NCBI RefSeq assembly: GCF_947507565.1 | Contig: NC_089182.1 | Span: 1,612,001-1,676,000 of the forward strand | Length of the DNA stretch: 64,000 nucleotides | Source: Oscarella lobularis | Taxonomy: Eukaryota > Porifera > Homoscleromorpha > Homosclerophorida > Oscarellidae | Direction: 5' to 3' | Part shown: positions 34,280 to 46,084 of the stretch, one piece after another | Layout: each line of letters begins with the position of its first letter | Position numbering within the stretch: position 1 is the stretch's first letter | Program-made: the position numbers and the translations under genes | The notes under the pieces: model-generated | Database searches by the model: none | Seen by the model: the letters and a program-made list of their open reading frames with translations, nothing else | Told to the model about the DNA's origin: nothing

Positions 34280-36937
34280 CTATTCCGTTTCGGTGTTGAC
34301 CTTAGATCCGCTGCCACCTGATTTGTTTGCCGCTGTTGCAGAGAATTTTGAAACGTACTCTCTTGTGTTTCTTTCCGGTTGAAACAAAACAGTAAAGACT
34401 TTCTGCCCGAAGAAACACCCCAAGGCGACTAACGCTGTAAAGTTCACCGACAAGATAATAAGGACCGAGAGAAAATCAGAGCGGACGTCCCTAATGCCAA
34501 TTCCTATTGCTACAAAAGTGAGCCAGGTAAGTAGCTCAGAAAAGGCAGCCAAATTTATGAAGAGTTTCTCGTTAAAGCCTTTAGGAATATCTCGCATCCT
34601 GTTAACGAGCACAATGCAGGAAATTATAAGTGACATGATGTAGAGCACAGAGGGAACGAGGCCGTAGCTGTATAGATGACGGCAGGCAAGTGTGACATCT
34701 TCGTTCTCTTCTTTAATGACGAGAGCGGCTTTCGGAGCTGCAATCGCCAGCCAGAAACTGTTGATGATACAAGCTCCTAGTATAATTGCACCAGCGAGCA
34801 AAATCTGACTTCCCTGACCAAGGCACGGTAGTTGTTGACTCATGTTTGTTTTGCTTTTGAAAATTCGCACAATTCGATTCGTTTTAATTAAAAGAGCACC
34901 GAAAATCATTGATGGGAAGACCGTCACAAAATATCGCTGAACTCCGCACAGAGAGTCGGTTGGCTTGCCTATGAAAACGAATGTCAATAGATGAGACAAC
35001 ATGATTCCTGCCAACATGACGATAGTCAATTCCCTGCTATTTGCCTTGACGATAGGGGTATTCCAAAACCTGAGAAAAACGACCAGGGTTGTAGAGACGA
35101 GGGCTATACCAGTCAGTGCTATTACAACACTGAAGATTGCCAAAGGGTCACTCCATCTGAGGTAATTGACCTTTAGCACTTGGCATCCTGTGCGAGAGTC
35201 GTCTGAGGTTTGGTTACCCGGGCAACGCTGGCATTCTCCAAAAGGATTCTTCTTGGTGTTAAGAAAATAATGGTTGTGGCATCGTCCTACGCAATCCCAG
35301 CACTTCGTCGAAAGCCTGCCGGAAACCGTTGAAGGATCCAAATTCAGTGGTACTCTCCTACTTCCCAGATTACATGGTAGACTGCAGCGAGAAACTGGCA
35401 CTGAATCGCCTATCCACATTATATCTTTAAACACTGTTAGATTCTCTTCATCCCATCCTCCCACTACATCAATATAAGGTTCTTGATTTGGTTTCGTTTT
35501 GAGGTTGACTATGTCGTACTGGGCACCTACGTAATCCCCATTTGGGTTGAAAGAAAAGTCCCCTCCTGTAATCGAAGGAAATGTGATGTTCAGCAGAATA
35601 GCGGAGTAGTTCTTCCTGCACTCTTCTATATCAGTTTTACAGAACTCGACTTGACGGCGGAAGCAAACTGGGTTCACTTCATTATTGCAGGAAGCAAGAA
35701 AGTAGGCATGGAGTGAGTAAGCAAATACGTCGACAGCATCTACCGCCTTGGACACTTTAGTTGCAAAGGTCTTCCCTTTAAATGTCTTGTTACCGCATGT
35801 CCCGTCAGCAAGCTTGCATTGCAGTTTTTTTTCGAAATAAGTTTCCAACCAAGGGTTTTCTCCAGTACTGTTTGTAAATCTAAGATTTTCCATGTGCTTC
35901 ACGAATAGTGGAAGAGTGGTTACTTTAGGAGTGACTGACAAGGACCCAAGAGCCGTCGGTGTGGTGTCAACGGCACCGTCTGCTGTTAGAAACTGAAATG
36001 TTTCTATATCTGCGCCCCACGCGTCGCATCCGATGAAAGTGAAATTCCGACTCCTTAGTGAAGGTGTCTCGTGAATCACCCGAATAACTGTACGAGCAAG
36101 ATCCTGTTGGGCGAATATAACGAGCACGCTTCCGTTTTGGAAAGCTCGCTTCCGATCGCGTAGACTATTAGTAACATTGACTCTTTGAAGGTCTGCCAAA
36201 GCGTTTTCGACAGTGCTATAGGATGCTTGAATTTCTAATCCCACTTTGAAACCAAATTCAATGTCCAGTTTCTGTGTCTCCTTCTCCAGCGCTCTGAATC
36301 CCGCAGAACCATAGGCATCAGTCGAGTATATACCGTGCACGTAAGTCCACTTGTATTTTTTAATGAGAGCTGCTATAGCTCTTGCTTGAAACGAATCTGA
36401 AGGAATTGTCCTAAAAAAGAGCGGATATCTATCAGAGTTACTCAGATCAGGACTAGTCGAAGCGTAGCTGATCATAGGCACAAAAAATAGGTTGACGAAA
36501 TCATTGACTCGGATGGAATTTCCAGAATAAACTGGTCCAACAATTCCCATCATACCTCTTTCCACATCGTTATAGACAAATTCGAGAGACTGCCGTAAAG
36601 CATACTCCGGTGCAGAGCACGTGTCACGAATTTCGTAGCCTATGACAATGCCGGGTAGTACTGTTGGGTCGGTATTGATACGGTTAATAGCGAACGCCAT
36701 TGCTTCCGCATACTCGACACTCGATAACCTCATGTTCTCAAGCGTCTCTAAGCATTTTTTCTGACGATAGGTGTAGATGGGAGTGAGACCGCCGAAAACG
36801 ATATCAGCTTTCGTACAGTTACGAGTAGAAGAAATGTCGGCTGGCTTGTAGCACGGAGCCCGGAAGATATCAGCGGTGCTTTCCGTCGTGTGCATCATAG
36901 CGGCACTGAAGAGACTGACTAAGCTGACGAGAAGCAT
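34280..36937 (-). CDS. Class C GPCR, metabotropic glutamate receptor-like (copy B)
   Basis: Intact, intronless, 885 residues, two fewer than copy A because SPL becomes M after VERG. About fourteen substitutions separate the two proteins (for example LRDWKR/LRDRKR, TTLTALG/TTPTALG, GEWDEE/GGWDEE, RCDKHY/RCHNHY). All lie in the signal peptide, ligand domain or cysteine-rich stalk; the seven-helix region and tail are identical. The segment ISYASTSPDLS is unchanged. The open frame, start and stop are preserved, so it may be expressed, but its upstream region is interrupted by a MITE about 60 bp from the start codon. Confidence 0.9.
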   Translation of the reverse strand: MLLVSLVSLFSAAMMHTTESTADIFRAPCYKPADISSTRNCTKADIVFGGLTPIYTYRQKKCLETLENMRLSSVEYAEAMAFAINRINTDPTVLPGIVIGYEIRDTCSAPEYALRQSLEFVYNDVERGMMGIVGPVYSGNSIRVNDFVNLFFVPMISYASTSPDLSNSDRYPLFFRTIPSDSFQARAIAALIKKYKWTYVHGIYSTDAYGSAGFRALEKETQKLDIEFGFKVGLEIQASYSTVENALADLQRVNVTNSLRDRKRAFQNGSVLVIFAQQDLARTVIRVIHETPSLRSRNFTFIGCDAWGADIETFQFLTADGAVDTTPTALGSLSVTPKVTTLPLFVKHMENLRFTNSTGENPWLETYFEKKLQCKLADGTCGNKTFKGKTFATKVSKAVDAVDVFAYSLHAYFLASCNNEVNPVCFRRQVEFCKTDIEECRKNYSAILLNITFPSITGGDFSFNPNGDYVGAQYDIVNLKTKPNQEPYIDVVGGWDEENLTVFKDIMWIGDSVPVSRCSLPCNLGSRRVPLNLDPSTVSGRLSTKCWDCVGRCHNHYFLNTKKNPFGECQRCPGNQTSDDSRTGCQVLKVNYLRWSDPLAIFSVVIALTGIALVSTTLVVFLRFWNTPIVKANSRELTIVMLAGIMLSHLLTFVFIGKPTDSLCGVQRYFVTVFPSMIFGALLIKTNRIVRIFKSKTNMSQQLPCLGQGSQILLAGAIILGACIINSFWLAIAAPKAALVIKEENEDVTLACRHLYSYGLVPSVLYIMSLIISCIVLVNRMRDIPKGFNEKLFINLAAFSELLTWLTFVAIGIGIRDVRSDFLSVLIILSVNFTALVALGCFFGQKVFTVLFQPERNTREYVSKFSATAANKSGGSGSKVNTETE

Positions 36938-37000
36938 TGGAGACTAGATGGAATATGGGGAGAGTAAACCATAGATGAGTAAACACGAGCGATACCCGTG

Positions 37001-37591
37001 GGCAGAGCCCTAAATAAATCAGAGCTGCGACGAGCTCACGCACGCTAAGTGGTCACGTGGGTTTTTGAACGCCATTTTGTATCCAGATTTCACACTACGC
37101 GAAGGGGTACTACATACTGTATAGCGTCCATCCCTTACAAGAACTAAAAAACACATAAAGTGCAACAGAAAAAGACGTTGCACTTCATGGAGGCGTAAAA
37201 GTAGACAGACCACGCCCCACTACCATAGGAATCTGCGAACGCTGTAAAAATGCTCTTTTCTCACCCTAATTCAGACTTATACAATGCTTTGAGCTCGTAA
37301 ATCTCAGAAGTAGACCTCTTTCGGGCTTTGGGTCTACGCGGGCGGCGCTTCCGGAGTTTCGCGATTCATTCGCCTACCTCTGATAGGCGTTTCGCGGCAA
37401 CTTAGCTACCTAAAACCTTTTGTGCGCTTAGCTACAGCACCCTGGTGCAAAACTCTAAGAAATTCGAGACCGTTTTTCGTGCAGTCTTCAACTCTTGACT
37501 GCGGAGAGTCCTAGGTTGGATACAAAATGGCGTCCATGAAATCACGTGATTAATTACCGTGTCGCAGCTCTGATTTATTTAGGGCTCTGCC
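37001..37591. mobile_element. MITE with ~30-bp perfect and ~85-bp imperfect terminal inverted repeats
   Basis: Left end ggcagagccctaaataaatc at 37001 is mirrored at the right end (...agggctctgcc, ending 37591). The match continues imperfectly inward through cagagctgcgac, tcacgtg and gacgccattttgta. A 4-bp duplication cgtg flanks it (36997-37000 and 37592-37595). The empty site is visible in copy A near 31466-31476 (...gaatgtggggactcg). No transposase; a 64-codon frame inside is incidental. Confidence 0.9.
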
Positions 37592-37741
37592 CGTGGGGAC
37601 TCGATCACGTGCACGACTCTTCGACTAACTGAGAAACTTTTGAGACTAAAAATTGTTAGAAAATTTTATAGATAAACGCTTTTCTGCAGAACACAAATAG
37701 TTGCAGATTTCTGCCGAAGGTATTTTGTTTCAAAACTATTC

Positions 37742-38383
37742 TTCCTTGCAAGGCGAGCTTCAAAGTTTTAATCATTGAGAACTCTCATTACGTTAGGCAG
37801 GAAGACGATGAAATCATTACTGCATGTCTGTACGCAATATATGAAGATTCTTCTAACGAAATTATCATGAAGACTATAGCTGAAATGTCACCTGTAGAGG
37901 ATCATTCTAAGAACTGGAGAAGACGTTCTATTGAAGGATTAGATAACAGACGAATTGAACTGGAAGATTGACTGACAAAAAGTGGCAGTCTGGTGCTGTA
38001 AAGTACGTCAACCGACGAGGTGGTGCGGTCGGATTGCAACATTTGATGACCGGCGGAATAAAACAGATGGAAAATGCAGAGGCGACTGATGGTCGGAATG
38101 ACGTAAAGTTTCCCCTTCACAATTCCTTGATTCCCGTAGATTTTTCCGTAGTTACTTCCCTTGCAGTCGCTCGCTACCCTTGACGCCCCTAGACAATCCT
38201 CAGATACGTATATGTGATGAGGCACTGAGGGTGAATGCAGGAGATTGCAAATAATGGCAAGCATACGGAATATTTCGAATTCACGAGAAAAAGGCGATCT
38301 GGCGGAAACAACAGATTGCAGGAACACATGTTCGGTACACAGCAACGATTTCGCTACAGTGAAACACGGAAAGAAGACGGAAA
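37742..38383. other. Unique sequence with a 3'-exon-like open frame (37753-37971)
   Basis: Just beyond the duplication a plus-strand frame reads ASFKVLIIENSHYVRQEDDE and continues to IEGLDNRRIELED, TGA at 37969-37971. It has coding-like composition but no start codon and no family I recognise; it may be the last exon of a gene cut off by the rearrangement. The remainder to 38383 shows only short unsupported frames. Confidence 0.35.
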
Positions 38384-40240
38384 TTAAACAAAAAACCTAG
38401 AGAAGTATTGGAACGTATCCCACCTACGGTTCCGTAGAAGACCTTTGCAGGATTCTCTCGGCATGAAATTGAGACTAGTAACTACGTTAATCCCGTTGAC
38501 ATTTTGAAGGACGTCAGATGATATTAAATTAGCACTACCCGTTGTAGACCACGTTATCTTTGGAGCCGGTACTCCCGTCGTCGAGCAAGAGAACATAGCT
38601 GAATCCGATTGATTGCGCGTAAGAGACGCTGGATCATTAGTTACCGTAGGAGAAACTACAAGTTGTAGAAATTTCGAAATAGAAACAAAGTAAATACCCA
38701 AACTGTATCATTTTTCGCTTGCCCAAAAATGTCCTCGGCTTTCGATCTCGACTTGATACGTTTCGCCGTTGCCAAGTGACAGCAGCACGGGCCATTGTAG
38801 AACCGACGGCCGAAGAAAAAAATCGCTATCGATCATCGACCAGCCGTCGATTTCCCTTTTTCGCAGCCACACGCGAAACGACGCCACGCCGACATCGTTC
38901 GAGGAGGTAACTCCGGAAAACGAGGGCGGCCATGCACTCGGAAGTGTCATACGTCGGTCGCGAAACGTCGACTCGATACAAAAGCCACGAATTCTTTTTG
39001 ATGTACGTGTTGAAAAAGTGATCGGGCTTCCATGCACTCGACGAAGACAGAGTCACGTTCGTCGTCTTTCGTCAACCACACGCCGTCGACGGCCGACCGA
39101 AAGGATCTCGGAGTCTTTTGCGACGTCGACGCGCGAATTGTCGTCGGCGAGAACGAGCGTACGCGCGACGGTTGTCGTCCCGTTCGCCGCCATCTCGTTC
39201 ATCTCAATCATGAGAAGCGTGTACGGTGGATTGTACTAAGAAAACGAAATGGGCGTCGGAACGGGCTGCTCGCGCGTCGCGTGCTGAAGAACGTGACCGC
39301 GCGCCGGATAAACGGCCTTGACGGCGAACCGCTGATCGGTTCGAGTGAATAAACGGCCCAGTTGTAGGTGAGGGTGCATGACGTTAGGCAAGTCTAGCCG
39401 TTCCAGTAGACGTCGAAGCCACCGCGACTGTGGCCCGAACATTGGGACTGACGTCGAAGATGGCTGCGCTTCGACCCAGCTTGGCGATTTGGTTGCAGTT
39501 GCCATTCCAAATTGAAAGCGGCTTTCGGAAGTTGAATGGCACTTTAGATTGATCTGCAGATGGTAGAGATACTCCACTATAAGAAAAATAAAAAATATAT
39601 ATTCTTTACTGTAATCGTAGGTTCGTTCAACTTTTCGTCGCTGAAGGGGCCCGAGCCTACTTTCGTTGAAGCGGAGACTCTAATTCCGTACAGTACTCCG
39701 TATATTTCTGTAACTGCGTCAGCAAGTGATTAGTCGCATTTGGCATTATATTGGTGATGGTCCTAGATGGACCAAACGACGACTCGCCTGCCCGAACTCT
39801 ATACTCAATGGTGTAGGAAGTAATAATCCCATTTCGCTTTTCAAATTCAACAGGCAGCCAAGAAACGAGAATCGATTGCGAGCTCATTGCTGAGACTGCG
39901 ACATTATAGTAGGAGGACCGTCCGGTTCTATAAGAGAAAAGCTGCCTGAAGCGTTGAAAGAACAAACACGAAGAATCTCACCAGCTTGGGCTGTTTGCAC
40001 AACACTTCCCCTCTCCGATTCCATTCACTGCCTCGATCAGCCCTTCATACGACTGAAGATCTTCGACAGCCGTTCTAACGCTGTCTTTTCTGATTCCGAG
40101 AAGATTCGTTCGGTCGTTCTGTTTATCCGGGACAAACACGAAGTCGTTGGCAACAGTGCGCAACCGAAATGTCGGTCGAAAATGCGTTTTGCTGTACCCG
40201 AGCTCGATTTGGAGCGACATTTCTTAACGAAATGCGACTT
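38384..40240 (-). pseudogene. Decayed Ig/fibronectin type III receptor-like gene
   Basis: Adhesion-type domains are recognisable but broken. Near 39985-40020 and 39900-39935, across an intron, one reads VVQTAQA|EPDGPPT and then, in a shifted frame, NVAVSAMSSQSILVSW, a fibronectin type III start. SYTIEYRVRAGESS (~39800) and LLTQLQKYTE shift frame again before IRVSASTKVGSGPFS (~39690). An Ig-like domain reads DSAMFSCSTTGVPAPKITWS (~38550-38610), whose second cysteine region is scrambled. Between 38700 and 39250 at least three frames carry plausible sequence fragments. Upstream VEGNDLCIEMGIEK (~40260) ends in an in-frame stop. Repeated frameshifts make this a pseudogene unless the assembly is poor. 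Confidence 0.65.
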
Positions 40241-40394
40241 TTTCAATGCCCATCTCAATACATAGATCATTGCCTTCGACTCGTAAGCGCAGATCGCGAA
40301 TGGCTGACTGTTGGACTGAAGAACGAGCTGCTTTTAATATTTTTTCAGGCCTACATTCCGCAAAACGGTCTTTCTCGTCTTTCGGCAGCCAATC

Positions 40395-43300
40395 ATGAGC
40401 GAGAAGCGTCTCCACCAATCAAAAATGTCCATAGACGAATATATATGTGGTAACCTAAAATTTAATATTGAATTGTTTGCACAGGAATCGGAGAAGGATT
40501 CTGATATTAATGCACAAAATGAAGTGGGTATGACGTCACTAATGTTGGCTTCTCAAGACGGAAATCAAGACAAAGTGAAAATGTTGATAAAACGAGGCGC
40601 TAGTGTCGACGTCAATGACAAAGAGAAAAAGACAGCAATCCATTGGGCGGCTACTCACAAAGTCACTCAATTGCAAATTAGAATATTAATAATGCTTGAT
40701 GTTAATATTACTAGAATGGAATAAAATGCGTCAAATTGCTTTTGGACCATTCCAAAATTTTGCTTCAATCGCAGGACATTTTTCAACAGAGCATCACTCA
40801 CATAGCTGCAATTCACGTATGCAATGTACTTTACGTATTTGTTTATTCTAATCGTATTTGTTGGTTGGAAAAGGGGCACGTTTCTATATTGCAACATGTG
40901 GCAAAGAAAGGCTGTTCTCTCACCGCTCGTGACGTAATTGGATGCTGTGCTTTACATTGGGCATCATTCATGAATCAGGCATTTATTACTACATTAACTT
41001 TTATATACCATATATTCTAGTAATTAATTTAGGTTGACTGTGTCCGCTTTCTTCTCTCGCAAAAGTATGGAGATTCTGGGCTAAATTGCAAAGACAAAAG
41101 TGGCGCGTTGCCAATTCATTATGCAGCTGTGCGAGGCAATAGCAACATTGTCACCATGTTGACAGAGAAGGTACATAAGAAAAGGAGTTCAATGAAAATG
41201 TTTAATTTTTGGCTATTTAGATAAATCAGCTTCATGAAGTTGATGCCAATGGATTTTCCCCGTTGGCTTGGGCGCTTTTTAGTGAATCTGTCGAGTCGGT
41301 GGAAATGATGATTACACTTGGAGCCAATGTTTCTTTTCAGGATAGCAAAGTACAATAATGCGTTATTACTTCAACAAAATGTTAATTATTTGAAAGGGAC
41401 GTGCCATTCTTCATCTTGCTGCTCAACTTGGCTTATCTCCAGTGTGCCAAGTCCTCACTTCTCACGGAGCAAATGTAAATAAATATTCATAGATTCATTA
41501 CGCAGTCTTTGCATACAATTCAATTAGATTCACGCGGCTGATAAAAGCCAATCAATTCCACTTCTTCTTGCCTCCAAACACGGTCACGCACATACAACTG
41601 ACTATCTAATACAATGTGGTTCAAGTACAATAGCAACTGATGACAAGCACAGGTTTCTAAATTGGAGAGTCGCGTTTGAAGACTCCTTTTTTTAAACATA
41701 AGCAATTAGAACGGCTGTCCACTTGGCTGCCAGATCTGGGCATGCCGACGTGGTAAAGCTTCTTCTCGATAGTGGAGCTGAGCGAGACGCAAGTGATATT
41801 AATTCAGCCAGGTAACTGAAAAGGAGGGAAAAAATAAAAAAGAAATGCGGTACAAGTTCTGCTTCTATAATTAGAGCAATTCAACTAGCAGCTGAGTCGG
41901 GACGAACAGAAGTCATTCGCCTCTTACTCCAGTAACGTTATAAGATCTCATGCATCAGTATAATCTTATTGACTTACTTCAGACGTGGCGCTGATGCTCA
42001 TGTAATTGGGCCTGATGGCCGCAACTTGCTACACAAGGCAGCAGCAAACGGCTTCACGGAAAGTTGTCGCATTTTAGTCGCAGCCGGTGTCTCAGTTAAC
42101 GCAGTAGACAAATCAATGAAGAGGCATGCACGCACCGAGAATAGCAACATACACTCAGGAAATAGAAAACTATTTAGATTGACTCCCTTTGATTTGGCTC
42201 TCATGGGAAAGCACAAGTCCTGCGTTGATTTTCTGACGTCATGCGGGGGTCACACGACGGGACATTTTTACCGATCGGCCTCATTGATACAAGCCTGGTG
42301 GAAATTCAAACGCTCTGAAGTAAAATACGGGTAGACGAAATGTTTTATATGATGTATTAGCCGTTGCTTACGTGTAGCACAGAGAAGGTATTGCTAGGGA
42401 ACATGCTACACTAGTGCTTCAGTGTTCCGCAAGGCAATTGTTAGCGAGAGTGCACGCTAGACGAATGAAAGATTTGCAGGTACTGCAGTATATGATATAA
42501 GAGACTTCATATTTCACTTCAGATTCATTATAGAAGCGCGTTGAAAATCGAGCTGCCTGCGTTATACAGAAGCACTGGAAAGCGTACATTGCCCAGAAAA
42601 GGCGATATGAAGCCAGCTATGCCATGCTCAAAGCAAAACTAGCCAAGTAATAATATCAATAAAAATTATTACTTTGGCTAAATTTCTGATGTAAAGGGAA
42701 CGAGAAAAAGCGTTGGTTGCATTGAAACTTATACGAGAGCAGGAACACTCTAGCGTGGTGCCTCCTATTAATATTCCTTCCGCTTATTATCCAAAGAGGT
42801 GTGTTGAGTGTTAATGAAGATTGATGATCCTATTTAAACCGAAATCATGTTCTAGACGATTAGTTATAGCGCCATCGCCTCCCATGAGAAACGCTTCCGA
42901 TGAGTCTCAAGTAGTCGAAGGGGCCAAGTGTCCTCCTATTGTGGAAGAAGAAAAGAAGGAAACGGCGAAGGTGGAAGAAGTAGAGGAGACGCCGCCGCCA
43001 CCGCCGTCTCCACGAAAGGAAGTCAAATTGCCAGAAATCGAAAGTTCTCAGACGTTTTTTCTATCAAAATCGAAAAAATCCAATGGGAGAGAACGTGGAA
43101 TCGTCGCCACATTAGAGAAACAAGTTTGACCTCCTAATACTCTATTTATCCGATTTGTTATGCTCTTGATTAGAACTCCACTCTCTTACAAAGTGTCATG
43201 GAAAGGGATCGGGAAATTCAACGCCTCCGCGAAGAAAATCGTCGACTATCAAGCCTCCAACAATTCCAGGTATGGAGAAATTATAGTTATGCACACTCAA

Positions 43301-43818
43301 AATAATGGTTTTTCAGGCAAGAGAATTGGCTGTCATCCGTGAGCGCGTTCAAGTGAAACAAATGACCATTGATCCTTCCCCTCCGCTGACTGGAAGGGCA
43401 ACACAGCTGCATTCAGGAGAAACAAGCGTTAGCAACACGTCCCTGCACTCCTTCGTGGCAGCAAACGCAAAGAGACGACAGCAAGTGGAGCGAAAGAGTC
43501 AGAAAGCAAAGCGGAACGAGAAACAAGAGAGAAAAGAGTCAGAACATAAACTACGCATTGATCAATACAAGGAGCGCTGTGAAGAATTGAGGAGGGTCAT
43601 ACAGGCCATCAAGGAAATGCAAGCCATGCTCAAAAGCCAAGTAGCGGATTTATTAATTGATTAATTAATTAATTAATTAATTAATGTGTTTTTATTAGAA
43701 TGGGAGACAGGCAATGAAGGAGAGTCGCGCTGAATTGAAGGATAAGATCAAAGCGGCTTTAGAAGATGTCATTCGACTTCGATCTGAGATTGATGCACTT
43801 GAAAGTCAGATTAAATAG
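40395..43818 (+). CDS. Ankyrin/IQ/coiled-coil protein, inversin-like
   Basis: Starts at Met 40395 (MSEKRLHQSKMSIDEYICGN). Around nine ankyrin repeats are spread over short exons, e.g. VGMTSLMLASQDGNQDKVKML, KKTAIHWAATHK, GALPIHYAAVRGNSNIV (~41105), AVHLAARSGHADVVKLLLDSG (~41720) and GRNLLHKAAANGFTESC (~42015). IQ-like segments follow (SLIQAWWKFKRSEV ~42290; RAACVIQKHWKAY ~42560), then a proline/glutamate-rich linker (42900-43060) and long coiled coils with KESEHKLRIDQYKERCEELR. TAG at 43816-43818. Ankyrin array plus IQ motifs plus a long tail is the inversin (NPHP2) layout, a ciliary scaffold. A general IQ/ankyrin protein is an alternative, so no symbol is given. Confidence 0.65.
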
Positions 43819-43908
43819 TTGACATCAAACGGTGCAGTACCACCGGTAGTAGCGAATACAAAATTGAAGAAAAAGTTAGTCAGTCAAACGAGAAGAAAAG
43901 AGTGGGAA

Positions 43909-45002
43909 TTATCCCATGACGGCTTGGTCGACAACGTCCTAAATAATTCTTTATTCATAATCCCTTTTTTCTCTAATTAAGATATTACTTTCAAATGCTT
44001 AAGTTTTTGCGTCCAATCCCTGGCCGCAATGACTGGAATAGCTGCGTGTATCAATTTTGCGGCCTTTGTGACGTTGCTTTTGAACATGTCAACAACGTGC
44101 TGAACGGTAACCTAATTACAATCTCAATTAACCCCAATATAAATTATTTTATTGATCTCTCACTCCTTCCTCCTCTTCTTTCCAACTGTCATAGTCGGTT
44201 GGCAAGGCAATGCAGCAATAGCACATGCTAGCCTCTTTAGCGAGCACTACTTCCGGCACGGTTGTCATGCCGATAATATCGGCACCCCAACTTCGAAATA
44301 ATTTCGATTCGGCTCGAGTTGAGAATCGGGGGCCCTCAATTGTAACAGTTGTCGCCTCGATTTTGTAATGATCTATGTTCTCTTTTTGGCACACGTCCAC
44401 GAGAATTTGCCTCGTTTCTAGGCAAAACGGTTCTGCCATGGGCACGTGACAAACGCCTGGATATGCCTCCGTAGAATTGTCAAAAAACGTCTGCCGACGA
44501 CTCGTTGTTCGATCGATGAATTGGGTGGGAAAAACTAGGGTTCCAGGATGCACGTTTTCCCGAAGGGAACCGTGGGCGTTGGTTGCTAGGATGTGAGTAC
44601 ATCCCAATGATTTGAGAGCGTGAATGTTCGCCCGATAGTTAATCCTGGAAGGCATAATCTTGTGACCCTTTGCATGACTAGTAATATGAATTTTTAAATT
44701 AATATTTAGTGGGCGTGGGCGTGTAACCGAGAAAGAAAGACGCAATCGATTCCGCTCACTTTTCCCGTGATAAGTTTATCGGAGGGCTATACAGAGTAAG
44801 TTTGAGATGTGCACTTTTCAAAAAATGAATTTTTTATTACGGGTCCGAAAGGAGTTTCGACGATCATCTCCTTCCTGTCTTCGATTTCGAACACGGAAGC
44901 ATCCTCTACCCCAGATCCACCAATGATTCCAATCTAGAAAGCGATACCCTCCAAAACTGCCTTTTTGTCTGCTCTTTTCTTTACTTTCACAGAAGTGGCC
45001 AT
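43909..45002 (-). CDS. MTAP: S-methyl-5'-thioadenosine phosphorylase
   Basis: Cleaves methylthioadenosine to adenine and methylthioribose-1-phosphate in methionine salvage. It starts at 45002 (MATSVKVKKRADKK). Next are IGIIGGSGVEDASVFE (~44930), VETPFGPVI, LITGKVSGIDCVF (~44760), the spliced HAKGHKIMPSRINYRAN, GCTHILATNAHGSLRE (phosphate-binding region), QFIDRTT, VPMAEPFC, TVTIEGPRFSTRAES, GMTTVPEVVLAKEASMCY, and ATDYD-equivalent PTDYDSWKEEEE. The last exons read VQHVVDMFKSNVTKAAKL and DVVDQAVMG, TAA at 43909-43911. All nucleoside phosphorylase-family landmarks are present. It converges on the inversin-like gene (91 bp apart) and diverges from the CAPSL-like gene. Confidence 0.93.
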
Positions 45003-45113
45003 TTCTAGTACGGGCTCTTTGTCTGCGCAAACGGGCTACTCCGCGTTTCTAAGCAACTTGGCTTTGTTCCTCTTTGATATCAATTCTCAACAAAATTCTT
45101 ACAATTCCTCGAG
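45003..45113. promoter_or_regulatory. Probable bidirectional promoter between MTAP and CAPSL
   Basis: Only 111 bp separate the two divergent start codons, so both promoters and 5' UTRs must overlap here. No TATA box at a convincing position is seen. Inferred from spacing alone. Confidence 0.5.
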
Positions 45114-46023
<910 letters not shown>

Positions 46024-46084
46024 TTAAACAATCAATAAATATCACACATTCACACGTGCACGAGCGAATAACCCGGATGTGACT

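Larger units (their letters stand above)
31637..37741. repeat. Tandem segmental duplication, copy B (with later MITE insertion)
   Basis: Starts mid-exon in macroglobulin sequence and ends at ...caaaactattc before unique sequence (ttccttgcaagg). Removing the 591-bp MITE and its target duplication leaves ~5.5 kb that matches copy A closely. Differences include one extra T near 32863, a 6-base deletion in the GPCR and a cluster of substitutions in its ectodomain. Confidence 0.95.

Noticed and set aside
38719-39352. Plus-strand open frames antisense to the FN3/Ig pseudogene
   Set aside because: Arginine-rich shadow frames without family resemblance; the minus strand carries the domain signatures.
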